A stretch of 64,000 nucleotides of DNA, from contig NZ_CP118246.1 of assembly GCF_028816455.1 (NCBI RefSeq), forward strand, positions 868,001 to 932,000, given 5' to 3'. The position numbers were made by a program, and so were the translations under genes. How positions within the stretch are numbered: the first letter of the stretch is position 1; each line of letters opens with the position of its first letter. The notes under the pieces are model-generated. The model saw nothing but the letters and a program-made list of their open reading frames with translations. It made no database searches and was not told the DNA's origin. The DNA comes from Devosia algicola (lineage in GTDB: Bacteria; Pseudomonadota; Alphaproteobacteria; Rhizobiales; Devosiaceae). Positions 18,412-30,221 of this stretch are shown piece by piece.

Positions 18412-18612
18412 GTGTGCTCCTTGTCAGCCGTTCACTCCGGATCTTCGCGATATGTCCCGCAAATCGCATCCGGTAGCAAAACGTTAACCGCGTCACAAAA
18501 GCTTTGCAAGCGGCGAAACTGCCACAACCCACCGTTTTGAAAACCCTTCGTTAACGACTGCACAAGCGAATCATTTCAATTGGACCTAGGCGTGGCCTGG
18601 CCAGAATGCTCA

Positions 18613-20028
18613 TCAAAACAGCCCGAACCACAGCCCTGCAAGAGCCAAAAACACAAAGAATCCAACGACATCAGTCACAGTTGTAACAAACACTGACGAG
18701 GCAATCGCCGGGTCCGCCTTCAGCTTGTCCAGCGTCACCGGGATCAATATTCCCGCAGTGCCCGCAACAATCAAATTAATGACCATCGCCAGGCCGATAA
18801 CAATTCCGAGCTGGATATTGCCGAACCGCAGGGCGGTGACGACCCCGATCAACACCGCGAAAATCAGCCCATTGACCAAACCAACGGCCATTTCGCGGGT
18901 AATGAGCCGACGCAATTTCCGGCCATCCAGTTGCCGCATGGCCAACGCCCGCACGGTAACCGTCATGGTTTGTGTGCCCGCATTACCCCCCATCGACGCC
19001 ACGATTGGCATCAGCACTGCCAGCGCAACCATCTGCTCGATTGTTGCATTGAACAACCCAATGATCATCGACACCACGATTGCCGTCACCAGATTGACCA
19101 CCAGCCACGGCGTTCGGCTCCGCACCGTATCGACCATATTGTCGGAAATATCTTCGTCACCGACGCCGCCCAGTCGCTTGATGTCCTCGTCGGCCTCCTC
19201 ATGGATAACATCGACCATGTCGTCGACCGTCAACACCCCCACAAGCCGTCGGCTTTCGTCGATAACGCCGACTTCAACCAGATCGTACCGTTCAAAGTCG
19301 CGCGCCGCCTCTTCCTGGTCTTCGTTGGCATCCACCAGGATCACATTGGCATTCATGATTTCCTGGATGCGGCGTTGCCTGTAGGAGCGCAGAAACTTGT
19401 CTAGCGGTATGATGCCAAGGACATTGTAGGACACGTCGACCACGTAGATCTGGTAGAATTCGTCGGGCAAATCCTCCTCGTTTCGCAAATAGTCGATCGT
19501 CTGCCCCACCGTCCAGAATGGCGGAATGGCTATAAAGTCGGTCTGCATCCGCCGACCGGCGGATTCTTCTGGAAAATCGAGGCTGCGCTTGAGACTGAGC
19601 CGTTCGAACGTTGGCAGTGCCGAGAGCACTTCCTCACGGTCGCCATGCTCCATGTCCTCCAGAATGAAGACCGCGTCATCATTGTCCAAACCGCTGACGC
19701 CGCGTGCAATATCAGCATTGGGCAGCAGCTCCATCAATTCGGTACGAACCGATTCATCGACTTCGGTGAGCGCCGAAAAGTCGAACCGTTCGCCCAACTG
19801 CTTGACCAGCTCAAATCGCTCGGCCGCCTCCAGCGCTTCGAGCACATCGCCGGTGTCCGCAGAGTGCAGCGGACCCATCATATCCATCAATTCCGCAGAA
19901 TCATGTGCACCCAAATGGGCACGCAACCGTTCTATCCAGATTGGATTGATATAGTCCGAGCTATCGCGCAGGCCGTTCGGATCTGCCCCATCCTCGTGAT
20001 TGGGAGGTGTGCCGTTGTCAGTGCTCAT
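18613..20028 (-). CDS. mgtE: MgtE magnesium transporter
   Basis: 471-residue Mg2+ channel/transporter of the inner membrane. The N-terminal helical domain (about 25-140) is followed by two CBS domains (about 150-270, including DVSYNVLGIIPLDKFL and VGVIDESRRLVGVLTVDDM). A C-terminal pore domain with five membrane helices contains PIVASMGGNAGTQTMTV, the family signature near residue 345, and an Asp-bearing last helix. The frame is intact. It is probably monocistronic. Confidence 0.94.
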   Translation of the reverse strand: MSTDNGTPPNHEDGADPNGLRDSSDYINPIWIERLRAHLGAHDSAELMDMMGPLHSADTGDVLEALEAAERFELVKQLGERFDFSALTEVDESVRTELMELLPNADIARGVSGLDNDDAVFILEDMEHGDREEVLSALPTFERLSLKRSLDFPEESAGRRMQTDFIAIPPFWTVGQTIDYLRNEEDLPDEFYQIYVVDVSYNVLGIIPLDKFLRSYRQRRIQEIMNANVILVDANEDQEEAARDFERYDLVEVGVIDESRRLVGVLTVDDMVDVIHEEADEDIKRLGGVGDEDISDNMVDTVRSRTPWLVVNLVTAIVVSMIIGLFNATIEQMVALAVLMPIVASMGGNAGTQTMTVTVRALAMRQLDGRKLRRLITREMAVGLVNGLIFAVLIGVVTALRFGNIQLGIVIGLAMVINLIVAGTAGILIPVTLDKLKADPAIASSVFVTTVTDVVGFFVFLALAGLWFGLF

Positions 20029-20145
20029 TGGAGGCCCTTTGCTGGAGAGGGTTTGGGCTGGTCAAGGTGTAGCCAATCAATACAATTTTGACCAGCCGCA
20101 AGGCGCCATCCAGTCGCGATTTGCCAAACAAAATCAGGATTGAAC

Positions 20146-20518
20146 ATGACAGATGACACCGAGATGACGATTAAACGCCTTGAGAAGTTGACATCGGATC
20201 AATCGCTGCCCGATGTCTCCACTGGAACGAGCCTATCGCCAACCGGCGCTGAAGGTCTCGAAGGCAACCTTTGCCAGCCTGAAGGATGCCAATACCCTGG
20301 TATTGCAGTGTCCCGAGGAGCAAAAAATCCTGCTGCTCGAAATTGCCCCGGATATCTACTACGAAACTGACCACTATGTCGGCTGGCCTGCGGTGCTGGT
20401 GCGCCTTGATGTGATCAGTGACGACGAACTCGCCCTGCGGCTCGAAGATGCCTGGCGTCACAAGGCGCCTGCGCAAATCGCCGCCAAGCGGCCAACGCGG
20501 CCTCCCAAACGGGACTAG
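20146..20518 (+). CDS. MmcQ/YjbR family protein (one frameshift)
   Basis: About 123-residue protein of the MmcQ/YjbR fold, often called a DNA-binding protein although biochemical evidence is thin. It shows KVSKATFASLKDANTLVLQ and PDIYYETDHYVGWPAVLVRLD, both typical of the family. The frame breaks at GAGCCTA (20229-20235); restored, it reads TGTSYRQPALKVSK. ATG 20146 (MTDDTEM) is preferred over TTG 20140. It lies divergent from mgtE and convergent with clpX. Confidence 0.8.
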
Positions 20519-20523
20519 AGTCG

Positions 20524-20555
20524 CAAAAAAGCCGAGGCACCGCCCCGGCCTTGAA
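20524..20555 (-). terminator. Rho-independent terminator after clpX
   Basis: Minus-strand stem GCCGGGGC / GCCTCGGC (one G-U pair) around a short loop, followed by TTTTTT, about 20 bases past the clpX stop. Confidence 0.85.
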
Positions 20556-20574
20556 CTCGTTTACGCAAGGAAAT

Positions 20575-21853
20575 TTATGCCTCTGCGGGCACATCCTCCT
20601 TTTTGCGTTCAGCATATATGTAAAGCGGACGCACATCCTTGCCGTTGACCACCTCTTCGGAGATCACCACTTCCTGCACACCCTCCAGCGAGGGCAGGTC
20701 ATACATCGTATCAAGCAGGATCGCCTCCATGATGGAGCGAAGACCACGGGCGCCGGTCTTGCGCTCGATTGCTCGCTGCGCAATGGCCTTGAGAGCATCT
20801 TCGTGGAAAGTCAGCTCAACTTCTTCCATGTTGAACAGACGCTGATATTGACGAACCAGCGCATTCTTGGGTGCCGTCAAAATCTCGATCAACGCCGACT
20901 CATCGAGGTCTTCCAGCGTTGCCAGCACAGGCAGGCGACCGATGAACTCGGGAATGAGACCAAAGCGCACCAGATCCTCTGGCGCCACTTCCGCCAGAAT
21001 TTGTCCAACGCGCCGATCCTGAGGATCCTTGACCGTGGCACTAAAGCCGATGGAAGAGCCTTTCCCCGCGTGCCTGAATAATCTTTTCAAGCCCGGCGAA
21101 CGCGCCACCGCAGATGAAAAGAATATTCGTTGTGTCGACCTGCAAAAATTCCTGCTGCGGATGTTTGCGCCCACCCTGGGGCGGCACTGAGGCAACCGTC
21201 CCTTCCATGATCTTGAGCAACGCCTGTTGAACGCCCTCGCCCGACACGTCACGCGTAATCGATGGATTGTCGGATTTGCGCGAAATCTTGTCGACTTCGT
21301 CGATATAGACAATGCCGCGTTGCGCTTTTTCGACATTATAGTCAGCCGATTGCAGCAGCTTCAGAATGATGTTTTCGACGTCCTCACCGACATAACCAGC
21401 CTCGGTCAACGTTGTCGCGTCGGCCATGGTGAATGGCACGTCGAGAATACGCGCCAATGTCTGTGCCAACAGCGTCTTGCCCGAACCTGTCGGCCCGATC
21501 AGCAGAATGTTGGATTTGGAAAGCTCGATATCCTGGTTCTTGGACGAGTGATGCAACCGCTTGTAGTGGTTATGCACCGCCACTGACAGCACCCGCTTGG
21601 CGCGGAACTGGCCAATCACATAGTCATCGAGAACCTTGCAGATATCTGCGGGTGTTGGCACACCGTCGGAGGACTTGACCATCGAGGTCTTGTTCTCTTC
21701 TCGAATGATGTCCATGCACAGTTCAACGCATTCATCGCATATGAATACGGTTGGGCCGGCGATCAGCTTGCGAACCTCGTGCTGCGATTTACCGCAGAAC
21801 GAGCAGTAAAGCGTATTCTTGGAGGTTTCGCCGTTTGTTGTCTCTTTGGACAT
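20575..21853 (-). CDS. clpX: ClpX, ATP-dependent Clp protease unfoldase (one frameshift)
   Basis: AAA+ unfoldase partner of ClpP; in alphaproteobacteria it drives cell-cycle proteolysis. The N-terminal C4 zinc finger (CSFCGKS ... CDECVELC, residues 14-36) precedes Walker A GPTGSGKT near 120 and Walker [11 protein letters not shown] near 183. The frame breaks in plus-strand GAGCCTT at 21056-21062; removing one base restores [17 protein letters not shown], matching the RGE version seen in relatives (recalled). The restored length is 425 residues, normal for ClpX. ATG 21853 (MSKETTNG) was chosen; the preceding 16 codons look like leader. Confidence 0.94.
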
Positions 21854-22021
21854 CCTGGTACTCCCGGGAGCAATACGTTCCCAAAATCTGCGTCGACTCA
21901 TAGGCTAACGCATGAGGCCTAAAGAATATCTAAGCCGAACCAACCTTAGCGGTCGATCCGGCTCGGTGCAATTCCGTGTGTGTCACAGTCCACGGAGCAT
22001 TTGATTTGGCGTTAATGCCGA

Positions 22022-22651
22022 TCAGGGGGTGGCCTCAGGAGCCGCGCGCTTCTCGAACACATTGTCGATTAGCCCAAAGGTCTTGGCTTCTTCCGCTGAA
22101 AGGAAACGGTCACGCTCAAGAGCATTCTCGATTTCCTCGTAAGTCCGGCCCGTGTGCTTCTCGTAGATTTGATTGAGCCGACGCTTAAGACCTTCTACTT
22201 CCTTTGCGTGAATCAAGATGTCGGTCACCTGCCCCTGGAAGCCACCCGAAGGCTGGTGAACCATCACGCGCGAGTTGGGTAGCGACGCCCGCATACCGGC
22301 CTCGCCTGCTGCCAGCAACAACGACCCCATCGAGGCCGCCTGCCCCATGCACAGCGTCGCAATAGGTGGGCGAATGAATTGCATGGTGTCATAAATGCTC
22401 AGGCCGGCGGTAACCACGCCGCCGGGCGAATTGATGTACATTGCGATTTCCTTCTTCGGATTTTCCGATTCCAGAAACAGCAACTGCGCCACGATCACGG
22501 ACGCCATATTGTCTTCGACAACGCCGGTCACAAAAATAATGCGCTCGCGCAAAAGCCGGGAATAGATATCGAACGAACGTTCGCCGCGATTGGATTGCTC
22601 AACCACCATCGGGATGAGCGTGTTCATATAAAGATCGTGTGGATCTCTCAT
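22022..22651 (-). CDS. clpP: ClpP, Clp protease proteolytic subunit
   Basis: 209-residue serine protease that forms the double-ring degradation chamber used by ClpA and ClpX. The catalytic Ser lies in [14 protein letters not shown] and the His in VMVHQPSGG; the oligomer-handle helix and [20 protein letters not shown] are conserved. The ATG at 22651 ([16 protein letters not shown]) gives the normal length; the frame is open further upstream without support. It is followed by clpX about 170 bases away, the usual order. Confidence 0.95.
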   Translation of the reverse strand: MRDPHDLYMNTLIPMVVEQSNRGERSFDIYSRLLRERIIFVTGVVEDNMASVIVAQLLFLESENPKKEIAMYINSPGGVVTAGLSIYDTMQFIRPPIATLCMGQAASMGSLLLAAGEAGMRASLPNSRVMVHQPSGGFQGQVTDILIHAKEVEGLKRRLNQIYEKHTGRTYEEIENALERDRFLSAEEAKTFGLIDNVFEKRAAPEATP

Positions 22652-22892
22652 TCTTCGGATGCCCCTTGTGCCGAGAATCTGCGCGATACCGTCTCGGTCA
22701 CTGCTCGTGTTGCGCATGGTCATTTCCCGAAACCGGACATCCCAATTTCCGGGACCATGCCTTGAATTCGAATCAGCGCGATACGCCGATTGCATAGATT
22801 CCGCCTTAACACGCGGTAAAGGGACAAATAGGCCCCATTGGCGTGAGGTTCAATACCCAAACCCCTCCCAAATCCCGGCAACGGTTAATCAC

Positions 22893-23123
22893 TCAGACCG
22901 CAAAGCTGACAATAACACCACGCTTTTTGAAATATGACTGCATGGTCTTGCGGCCCTGCCGATTATTCTGCGCCAACTTGGAGGCCTCAAACACCGCCTC
23001 CTTCATGCCCTCGCGCGCCATCGCCGCCTTGAGGGCAGAAATGTGGACATCGAGGTCCTCATTATTGTTTGCCAGCGCCGCATAAATATTGTCGACGGAC
23101 TCGGTCACACTCGGTTCGGTCAC
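22893..23123 (-). CDS. Unrecognised 76-residue protein
   Basis: Small soluble protein starting MTEPSVTESVDNIYAAL, with a helical acidic N-terminal half and a basic C terminus (NNRQGRKTMQSYFKKRG). I recall no named family but it looks like a conserved small protein of relatives. There is no signal peptide. A purine-rich ribosome binding site (GGAGACAAG) lies 6-14 bases upstream. It diverges from the P450 gene. Confidence 0.65.
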   Translation of the reverse strand: MTEPSVTESVDNIYAALANNNEDLDVHISALKAAMAREGMKEAVFEASKLAQNNRQGRKTMQSYFKKRGVIVSFAV

Positions 23124-23262
23124 GGATCTTGTCTCCGATAAAAATCGCTCGGGCTATGAACTAGCCATTTTTCGGGGCATCGCAAGACCAAGATTGCCTG
23201 TGTGCCCCCATTCCGTGCATCATCCGTACTTTCTGCGCAATAATGACCCCAAGTGAGGCAAG

Positions 23263-24504
23263 TTGGCACCCGACATCATTCACGATCCCGCAACCGAACC
23301 CGTAACGGCGGATCCGCGAAATCCGGACTTCTATCAAAATCCATATGCGCTTTATGACCGCCTGCACCGGAACGATCCACGGTTTTTCTGGAAGGATTAC
23401 GACCATTGGTGCTTTGCCAGCTTCAAGGATGTTAGCGCCCTGCTCCGCGATCGGCGCTTTGGTCGCCAGATTCTGCACGTCGCCACGCGCGATGAACTTG
23501 GCATGCCAGCACCCAAGCCGCACGTCGCCGCCTTTGACCAGACCGAAAAATACTCCCTGCTGGCGCTGGAGCCACCCGAGCACACCCGGCTTCGCGGGCT
23601 CGTCAACAGGGCCTTTGTTTCTCGCCACGTCGAACAATTGCGCCCGCGGATCGCCGAATTGGCCAACGAGATGATCGACGGCTTCGTCGCCGATGGCGGC
23701 ACTGATTTGATCAAAAGTTTCGCCGCGCCCATTCCGGCCATTGTCATCGCCGAAATGATTGGCCTGCCCGCCGAAATGGCCCCACAGCTACTGAACTGGT
23801 CCAATCGCATGGTCGCCATGTACATGTACGGCGTGACCGAGGCGACCGAAATTGACGCCAACCAGGCTTCGGTCGATTTTATGGATTACCTTGGCACAGA
23901 AATCACCGAGCGCCGCCGGTCGCCTCGGTCGGACCTGCTCACACACATGCTGACAGCCGAAATCGACGGTACGCGCCTCAGTGACGACGAGGTGATCTCA
24001 ACAGCCATCCTGCTGCTGAATGCCGGTCACGAAGCAACGGTTCACACCACCGGCAACGGGGTAAAATCCATTCTGGAAAGCGGTCTCGATCCACGCATAC
24101 TGTTCGCCAGCGACGCCCAGGCGGCCGCGACGGTGGAAGAATGCCTTCGCTTCGACGCGCCGCTGCACCTGTTCACCCGCTATGCCCTTGACGACATTGA
24201 GTATGGCGGGCGCCAATTTCGCAAAGGTGAGACTATCGGCCTGATGCTGGGAGCCGCAAACCGGGATCCGCAGCGCTTCAGCAATGCCAATGCCTTCGAT
24301 CCGTTCCGAGCTGATGGTGCCAATGTCAGCTTTGGCGCTGGAATCCACTTTTGTATTGGTGCGCCGTTGGCGCGGATAGAATTGCAGGTGGCGTTCACCG
24401 AGTTGTTCAAACGCCTGCCAGGATTGCAGTTGGCCGAGCCGCCGAGCTACAACAATGTTTATCATTTTCACGGGTTGGAAAGACTGGTAGTGACATGGCA
24501 ATAA
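23263..24504 (+). CDS. Cytochrome P450
   Basis: 413-residue soluble haem monooxygenase. The I-helix oxygen motif is AGHEAT near residue 254, the ExxR pair falls in ATVEECLRFDAP near 290, and the haem loop FGAGIHFCIGAPLAR carries the Cys ligand near 363. The substrate cannot be told. The start is TTG at 23263 preceded by GTGAGG; no better start exists. The final ten bases overlap the start of the next gene. I see no ferredoxin or ferredoxin reductase in the window, so redox partners must lie elsewhere. Confidence 0.92.
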   Translation: MAPDIIHDPATEPVTADPRNPDFYQNPYALYDRLHRNDPRFFWKDYDHWCFASFKDVSALLRDRRFGRQILHVATRDELGMPAPKPHVAAFDQTEKYSLLALEPPEHTRLRGLVNRAFVSRHVEQLRPRIAELANEMIDGFVADGGTDLIKSFAAPIPAIVIAEMIGLPAEMAPQLLNWSNRMVAMYMYGVTEATEIDANQASVDFMDYLGTEITERRRSPRSDLLTHMLTAEIDGTRLSDDEVISTAILLLNAGHEATVHTTGNGVKSILESGLDPRILFASDAQAAATVEECLRFDAPLHLFTRYALDDIEYGGRQFRKGETIGLMLGAANRDPQRFSNANAFDPFRADGANVSFGAGIHFCIGAPLARIELQVAFTELFKRLPGLQLAEPPSYNNVYHFHGLERLVVTWQ

Positions 24505-24944
24505 AATTCAATACGGTCTTCGTTGGCATCGCAATCAGCGCCTTTGCGGCAGTGACGGCGCCATTGGCGGACGAGCCATTGAAATTTTCTTCAGAGATGA
24601 CGGGCGGCAAGATCTATGCGCTGGCCAACATGCTCGCTCAAAGCGGTCGCAGCGACCTCAACTTTACGGCGGCCGAAGCCGACTTCAATGGCGATGGCCG
24701 ACTGGACGTTCTGGCTTTCGCACAAAATTCGTATTTTTGCGGTTCCGGTGGCTGCGCGCCGCTGCTGATGATTGCCAACAAAAAGGGTTGGAAAGCGGTA
24801 CCATTCAACGCGCTGAGCATGCCCGAGAATTGGTATCTGCTCGATTCCATGCGGAATGGCTATCGCATGGTCGTCGTCTTGGGTGATGAATCCGAGCAAA
24901 GCTACGCGTGGGATGGGAGCGCGTATATTGCAGTCGACAACTAG
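24495..24944 (+). CDS. Secreted protein with calcium-loop-like repeat, overlapping the P450 gene
   Basis: 149-residue protein with a signal peptide ([20 protein letters not shown], cleavage probably near ADEP). [17 protein letters not shown] segment resembles a calcium-binding FG-GAP/dockerin-like loop. A Cys pair (CGSGGC) follows, then several Trp/Tyr-rich strands ([17 protein letters not shown]). Function unknown. The ATG sits inside the last codons of the P450 gene, so expression is probably coupled. Its stop overlaps the convergent nnr stop. Confidence 0.75.
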   Translation: MAIKFNTVFVGIAISAFAAVTAPLADEPLKFSSEMTGGKIYALANMLAQSGRSDLNFTAAEADFNGDGRLDVLAFAQNSYFCGSGGCAPLLMIANKKGWKAVPFNALSMPENWYLLDSMRNGYRMVVVLGDESEQSYAWDGSAYIAVDN

Positions 24945-26413
24945 AGCTTTGCCAAAACGCCGGGCAGCAAGCTAGGCAAGTCCTCGCTGATCAGGCCCGG
25001 ACCGCCGAACAAATTGGCCGCTTCTGCATGAAGCCATACTGCGGCCGCGGCGGCCTCAAATCCAGCCATGCCTTGCGCTAGCAGCCCACCGACAATTCCA
25101 GCTAGAACGTCCCCCGATCCAGCGGTGCCAAGTGTTGGCGGCGCATTGGAGTTGATCGCCACACGCCCATCCGGTGAGGCAATCACCGTGTCACTCCCCT
25201 TAAGGATTATCACCGCACCCGAGCGCTCTGCCGCGCCGATCGCCAGGTCCAGTTTGGACCCCGTCAGGTCATCGAACAGGCGAGAAAACTCGCCTTCATG
25301 GGGCGTCATGACCACAGGTCGATGCTGATTGGCGCTTATCGCCGCAAACAGATCGTCGCTCCGATCTTTGAAACTGGTCAAGGCATCCGCGTCCAGTACA
25401 ACAGCGGCGCCACCAGCCAACACCGTCTCCACGCACTTGGCCGTTTCCCTACCCACACCGGCGGCGGGACCGATAACCACCGATGTGATGCGGTCATCCT
25501 TGAGCACTGCCGCAAGGTCACCGGACTCCTCTGCCAGCCGCAGCATGATCGAACTGACATGTGCCGCGTGCACCATTAGAGCGTCGTGCGACCCTGCCAG
25601 CGATACCAGTCCAGCGCCGATCCGAAACGCCCCCCATGCCGCCAGACGCGCAGCGCCGGTATGCAGCGGACCGCCAGACACCACCACGCAGTGGCCGCGC
25701 GAAAATTTATTGTCCCCCATGCCGGCCACGGGCACGCTCCAGAGATCAGGTGTATTGACCAGAACGCGCGAGCCGATCGAGTCCAGAACAGTGTCAGGAA
25801 TGCCAATGTCAGCCAACACCACATCGCCGCACAGCTCGCGCCCCGGCATCAGCAGATGGCCAGGCTTGCGTCGAAAGAACGTTACCGTCAGCGTCGCCGC
25901 AATGGCAGTGCCGCGAACCGCGCCGGTCGCGCCGTCGAGACCACTGGGCACGTCGATGCTGACAACCGGTCGATCCTTGCCGTTGACCGCATTGATGACC
26001 GTTTTCAACTCACCCTCAATTTCGCGGTCCAGTCCCGCGCCCAGTAGCGCATCGACAATAAGGTCAGCGCTGCCAATATTGTCGGCACGGGGCGCATCGC
26101 ATCGCCCGCCCCACCGCGCGGCCATCGCTGCGGCGTCCCCTTTAAGCGCGGCCTTGCTACCCAGCAATCGCAGTTGAACCGGCCATCCACGCTCCTTGAG
26201 CAATCGCGCCACCACGAATCCGTCGCCGCCATTGTTCCCGGGGCCGCACAGGACGGTCACCGAGCGCTGGTAAAATCGCTCGACAATGGCATCTGCAACA
26301 GCTTTGCCGGCCGCCTCCATGAGTTTGATCGAGCGAACACCGGCTTCGACGGCCAGTCGATCAGCCTCGGCCATCTGTACCGGGGTCAACAATGTTTCGC
26401 TTGAAATGCTCAT
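24941..26413 (-). CDS. nnr: Bifunctional NAD(P)HX epimerase / dehydratase
   Basis: 490-residue metabolite-repair enzyme that restores hydrated NAD(P)H. The N-terminal epimerase domain (about 1-210) has [19 protein letters not shown] and [13 protein letters not shown]. The C-terminal ADP/ATP-dependent dehydratase domain (about 225-490) has [11 protein letters not shown] near 385 and [17 protein letters not shown] near 440. The frame is intact. It lies downstream of the trigger-factor gene but behind its terminator. Confidence 0.94.
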   Translation of the reverse strand: MSISSETLLTPVQMAEADRLAVEAGVRSIKLMEAAGKAVADAIVERFYQRSVTVLCGPGNNGGDGFVVARLLKERGWPVQLRLLGSKAALKGDAAAMAARWGGRCDAPRADNIGSADLIVDALLGAGLDREIEGELKTVINAVNGKDRPVVSIDVPSGLDGATGAVRGTAIAATLTVTFFRRKPGHLLMPGRELCGDVVLADIGIPDTVLDSIGSRVLVNTPDLWSVPVAGMGDNKFSRGHCVVVSGGPLHTGAARLAAWGAFRIGAGLVSLAGSHDALMVHAAHVSSIMLRLAEESGDLAAVLKDDRITSVVIGPAAGVGRETAKCVETVLAGGAAVVLDADALTSFKDRSDDLFAAISANQHRPVVMTPHEGEFSRLFDDLTGSKLDLAIGAAERSGAVIILKGSDTVIASPDGRVAINSNAPPTLGTAGSGDVLAGIVGGLLAQGMAGFEAAAAAVWLHAEAANLFGGPGLISEDLPSLLPGVLAKL

Positions 26414-26459
26414 GGGGTTCCCGCCCTCTTATCGTCCGGCTTGTGGCGACAACAATGCA

Positions 26460-26492
26460 ATAAAAAAGCCGCCCATTTCGGGGCGGCTTTCA
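26460..26492 (-). terminator. Rho-independent terminator after tig
   Basis: Minus-strand stem AAGCCGCCCC / GGGCGGCTT with loop GAAAT, followed by TTTTTTA, about 20 bases beyond the tig stop. Confidence 0.9.
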
Positions 26493-26510
26493 ATTCGGTC
26501 TCGGATCACC

Positions 26511-27890
26511 CTAGTGGTGGTGCTCCTGAGGAACCTCGTCTTCATCCGCCTGAATCAGTTTTGCCAATTCTTCCCGCGACATTTTCTTGTCGGTCTGCTT
26601 GGCCAGCTCTGCCACAAAGTCAACGACCTTGTTTTCAAATACCGGCGCCCGCAATCCAGCAAGTGCCTGCTGATTCTTGCGATAGTAATCATACACTTGC
26701 TGTTCCTGGCCAGGGAAACGACGCACCTCGGCGATCAGCGCCTGTTGGTGTTCCTCATCCGTCACGCTGACATCGTTCTTGTTGCCGATTTCGGCGACAA
26801 CCAGACCGAGGCGGACACGACGCTCGGCAATGGTACGATATTGCTCGCGGGCGGCTTCCTCGGTGGTGCCTTCGTCTTCAAAGCTGCGGCCGTGCGATTC
26901 GATCTCGTGCTTTACGCGGTTCCAGATCGATTCAAATTCAGCATCCACCAGTGATTGCGGCACGTTGAATTTGTGCCCCTCGTCCAGCGCGTCCAATATC
27001 TGGCGCTTGGAATGCTGGCGGCTCATTGACGCCAGTGCGGCGGCCATCTGGTCCTTCACCGCGGCGCGGAAGGCGGCAACATCGTCCAGGCCGAGTTTTT
27101 TGGCGAATTCATCGTCCAGCTCGCCCTTGTTCGGGCCATCGACGTGCAGCACATTCACCTCGAACACGGCTTCTTTGCCCGCTAATTCAGCGCTGTTATA
27201 GTCGGCTGGGAAAGTGACCTTGACCTCTTTGGTCCCGCCCTTTGTCACGCCAATCAACTGCTCTTCAAAGCCGGGAATGAACTCACCGGAACCGATTGTC
27301 AAATGCGCATGGTCGGAGGTGCCACCATCAAACGGCACGCCGTCGATTTTGCCGATAAACGACAAACCAAGACGATCACCGTCTTCAACTACCGCATCGT
27401 CGCCCTTGTCGGTGAAACCGCGGTTCTGGTTGAAAACACGGGTAACCTCGGCTTCGACTTCCTCCTCGCTGATATCAACAACGGGCTTTTCGATCGAAAT
27501 TCCCTTGAAATCCATCAGTTCAACGGGTGGCAGCACTTCATAGCTGACATCAAACGCCAGATCGGCCTTGCCTTCGAGCACATCATTGATCACGGCCTGA
27601 TCGTCGGGCAGATCAACTTGAGGCTGCGCAGCGGCGCGTTCTTCGCGTTTTTCCAATGTTTCGGACACGGTGGTGTTGATGGCATCCTGCATCACCTCGG
27701 ACATGGCTGAACGGCCATATACCTTCTTGAGGTGGGAGGCAGGCACTTTGCCGGGGCGGAAGCCCTTGATATTGGCTGTGCCCTTGAGTTCTTCCAGTTT
27801 CGCATCGAGCCGCGACACAAGGTCATTGGCCGGAATGACGACGCTCAACTTGCGCTTCAGGCCTTCGCTCTGGGTTTCGGTAACCTGCAT
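26511..27890 (-). CDS. tig: Trigger factor, ribosome-associated chaperone
   Basis: Chaperone at the ribosome exit tunnel with peptidyl-prolyl isomerase activity. The N-terminal ribosome-binding signature GFRPGKVP is near residue 43. The FKBP-like domain (about 150-245) contains GDRLGLSFIGKIDG and FIPGFEEQLIG. The C-terminal helical arms end in an acidic EDEVPQEHHH tail. ATG 27890 (MQVTETQSEG) is the family start; the in-frame 27911 adds seven residues. The length is about 459. The frame is intact. tRNA-Leu lies 64 bases upstream on the same strand. Confidence 0.94.
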   Translation of the reverse strand: MQVTETQSEGLKRKLSVVIPANDLVSRLDAKLEELKGTANIKGFRPGKVPASHLKKVYGRSAMSEVMQDAINTTVSETLEKREERAAAQPQVDLPDDQAVINDVLEGKADLAFDVSYEVLPPVELMDFKGISIEKPVVDISEEEVEAEVTRVFNQNRGFTDKGDDAVVEDGDRLGLSFIGKIDGVPFDGGTSDHAHLTIGSGEFIPGFEEQLIGVTKGGTKEVKVTFPADYNSAELAGKEAVFEVNVLHVDGPNKGELDDEFAKKLGLDDVAAFRAAVKDQMAAALASMSRQHSKRQILDALDEGHKFNVPQSLVDAEFESIWNRVKHEIESHGRSFEDEGTTEEAAREQYRTIAERRVRLGLVVAEIGNKNDVSVTDEEHQQALIAEVRRFPGQEQQVYDYYRKNQQALAGLRAPVFENKVVDFVAELAKQTDKKMSREELAKLIQADEDEVPQEHHH

Positions 27891-27953
27891 TCGGTTCAAT
27901 CCCGTCTTCATTGATCTTCTTCAGGCCAGAGCACCTTTCGTGCCAAGGTCATT

Positions 27954-28038
27954 TGGTGCGGGTGAAAGGAATCGAACCTTCACGCCTCGCGGCGCTGGAA
28001 CCTAAATCCAGTGCGTCTACCAGTTCCGCCACACCCGC
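27954..28038 (-). tRNA. tRNA-Leu (UAG anticodon)
   Basis: Read on the minus strand, the 85-nt sequence has a 7-bp acceptor stem GCGGGTG / CACCCGC, a D-loop with GGTAGACGC, and anticodon stem CTGGA / TCCAG around TTTAGGT (anticodon UAG, decoding CUA/CUG). The long variable arm GCCGCGAGGC is typical of Leu, followed by the T-loop TTCGATTC and an encoded CCA end. Confidence 0.96.
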
Positions 28039-28293
28039 AAAATACCCGCTGGCCGGGTTGGGCGTGGGTCTAACCTAACTTGAAGAGCCAGTCAAAGCCT
28101 CATTCTGCGGTATTTTTTGGACAATGACCAATTGGCTTGATTATAATGTCGCCACGGGCATGCCTACGACTGCCCAATTGGTGTGCAACATGACTAAATT
28201 TTCATCACACACACCATTGCTTCGCCACCTCTGGCAACAATGCGCCTGAGATAACCTATTGTAATTAAACACAGTTATCGCACCAGCTGCTAC

Positions 28294-28310
28294 TGGCATG
28301 CGGTGTGCAT
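28294..28310 (+). promoter_or_regulatory. Sigma-54 promoter for glnK-glnA
   Basis: TGGCATGCGGTGTGCAT matches the -24/-12 consensus (TGGCAC, then TTGCA), with GG and GC exactly twelve bases apart. It ends 40 bases before the glnK ATG. Sigma-54 with NtrC control of glnK/glnB-glnA is well established, so nitrogen-limitation control is inferred. The rest of the 28039-28350 spacer is AT-richer than average and should contain NtrC sites, but none is clear enough to call. Confidence 0.8.
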
Positions 28311-28341
28311 AGTTGGGGCGACATTCGACCAATCGACATAG

Positions 28342-30171
<1,830 letters not shown>

Positions 30172-30187
30172 TCGGTTCGAACCTAAT

Positions 30188-30216
30188 GAGAAAGGGGCCA
30201 ACCGGCCCCTTTTTTA
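30188..30216 (+). terminator. Rho-independent terminator after glnA
   Basis: Stem AAGGGGCC / GGCCCCTT with loop AACC, followed by TTTTAT. It lies 17 bases after the glnA stop and just beyond the 3' end of the convergent PilZ gene. Confidence 0.9.
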
Positions 30217-30221
30217 TTTCG

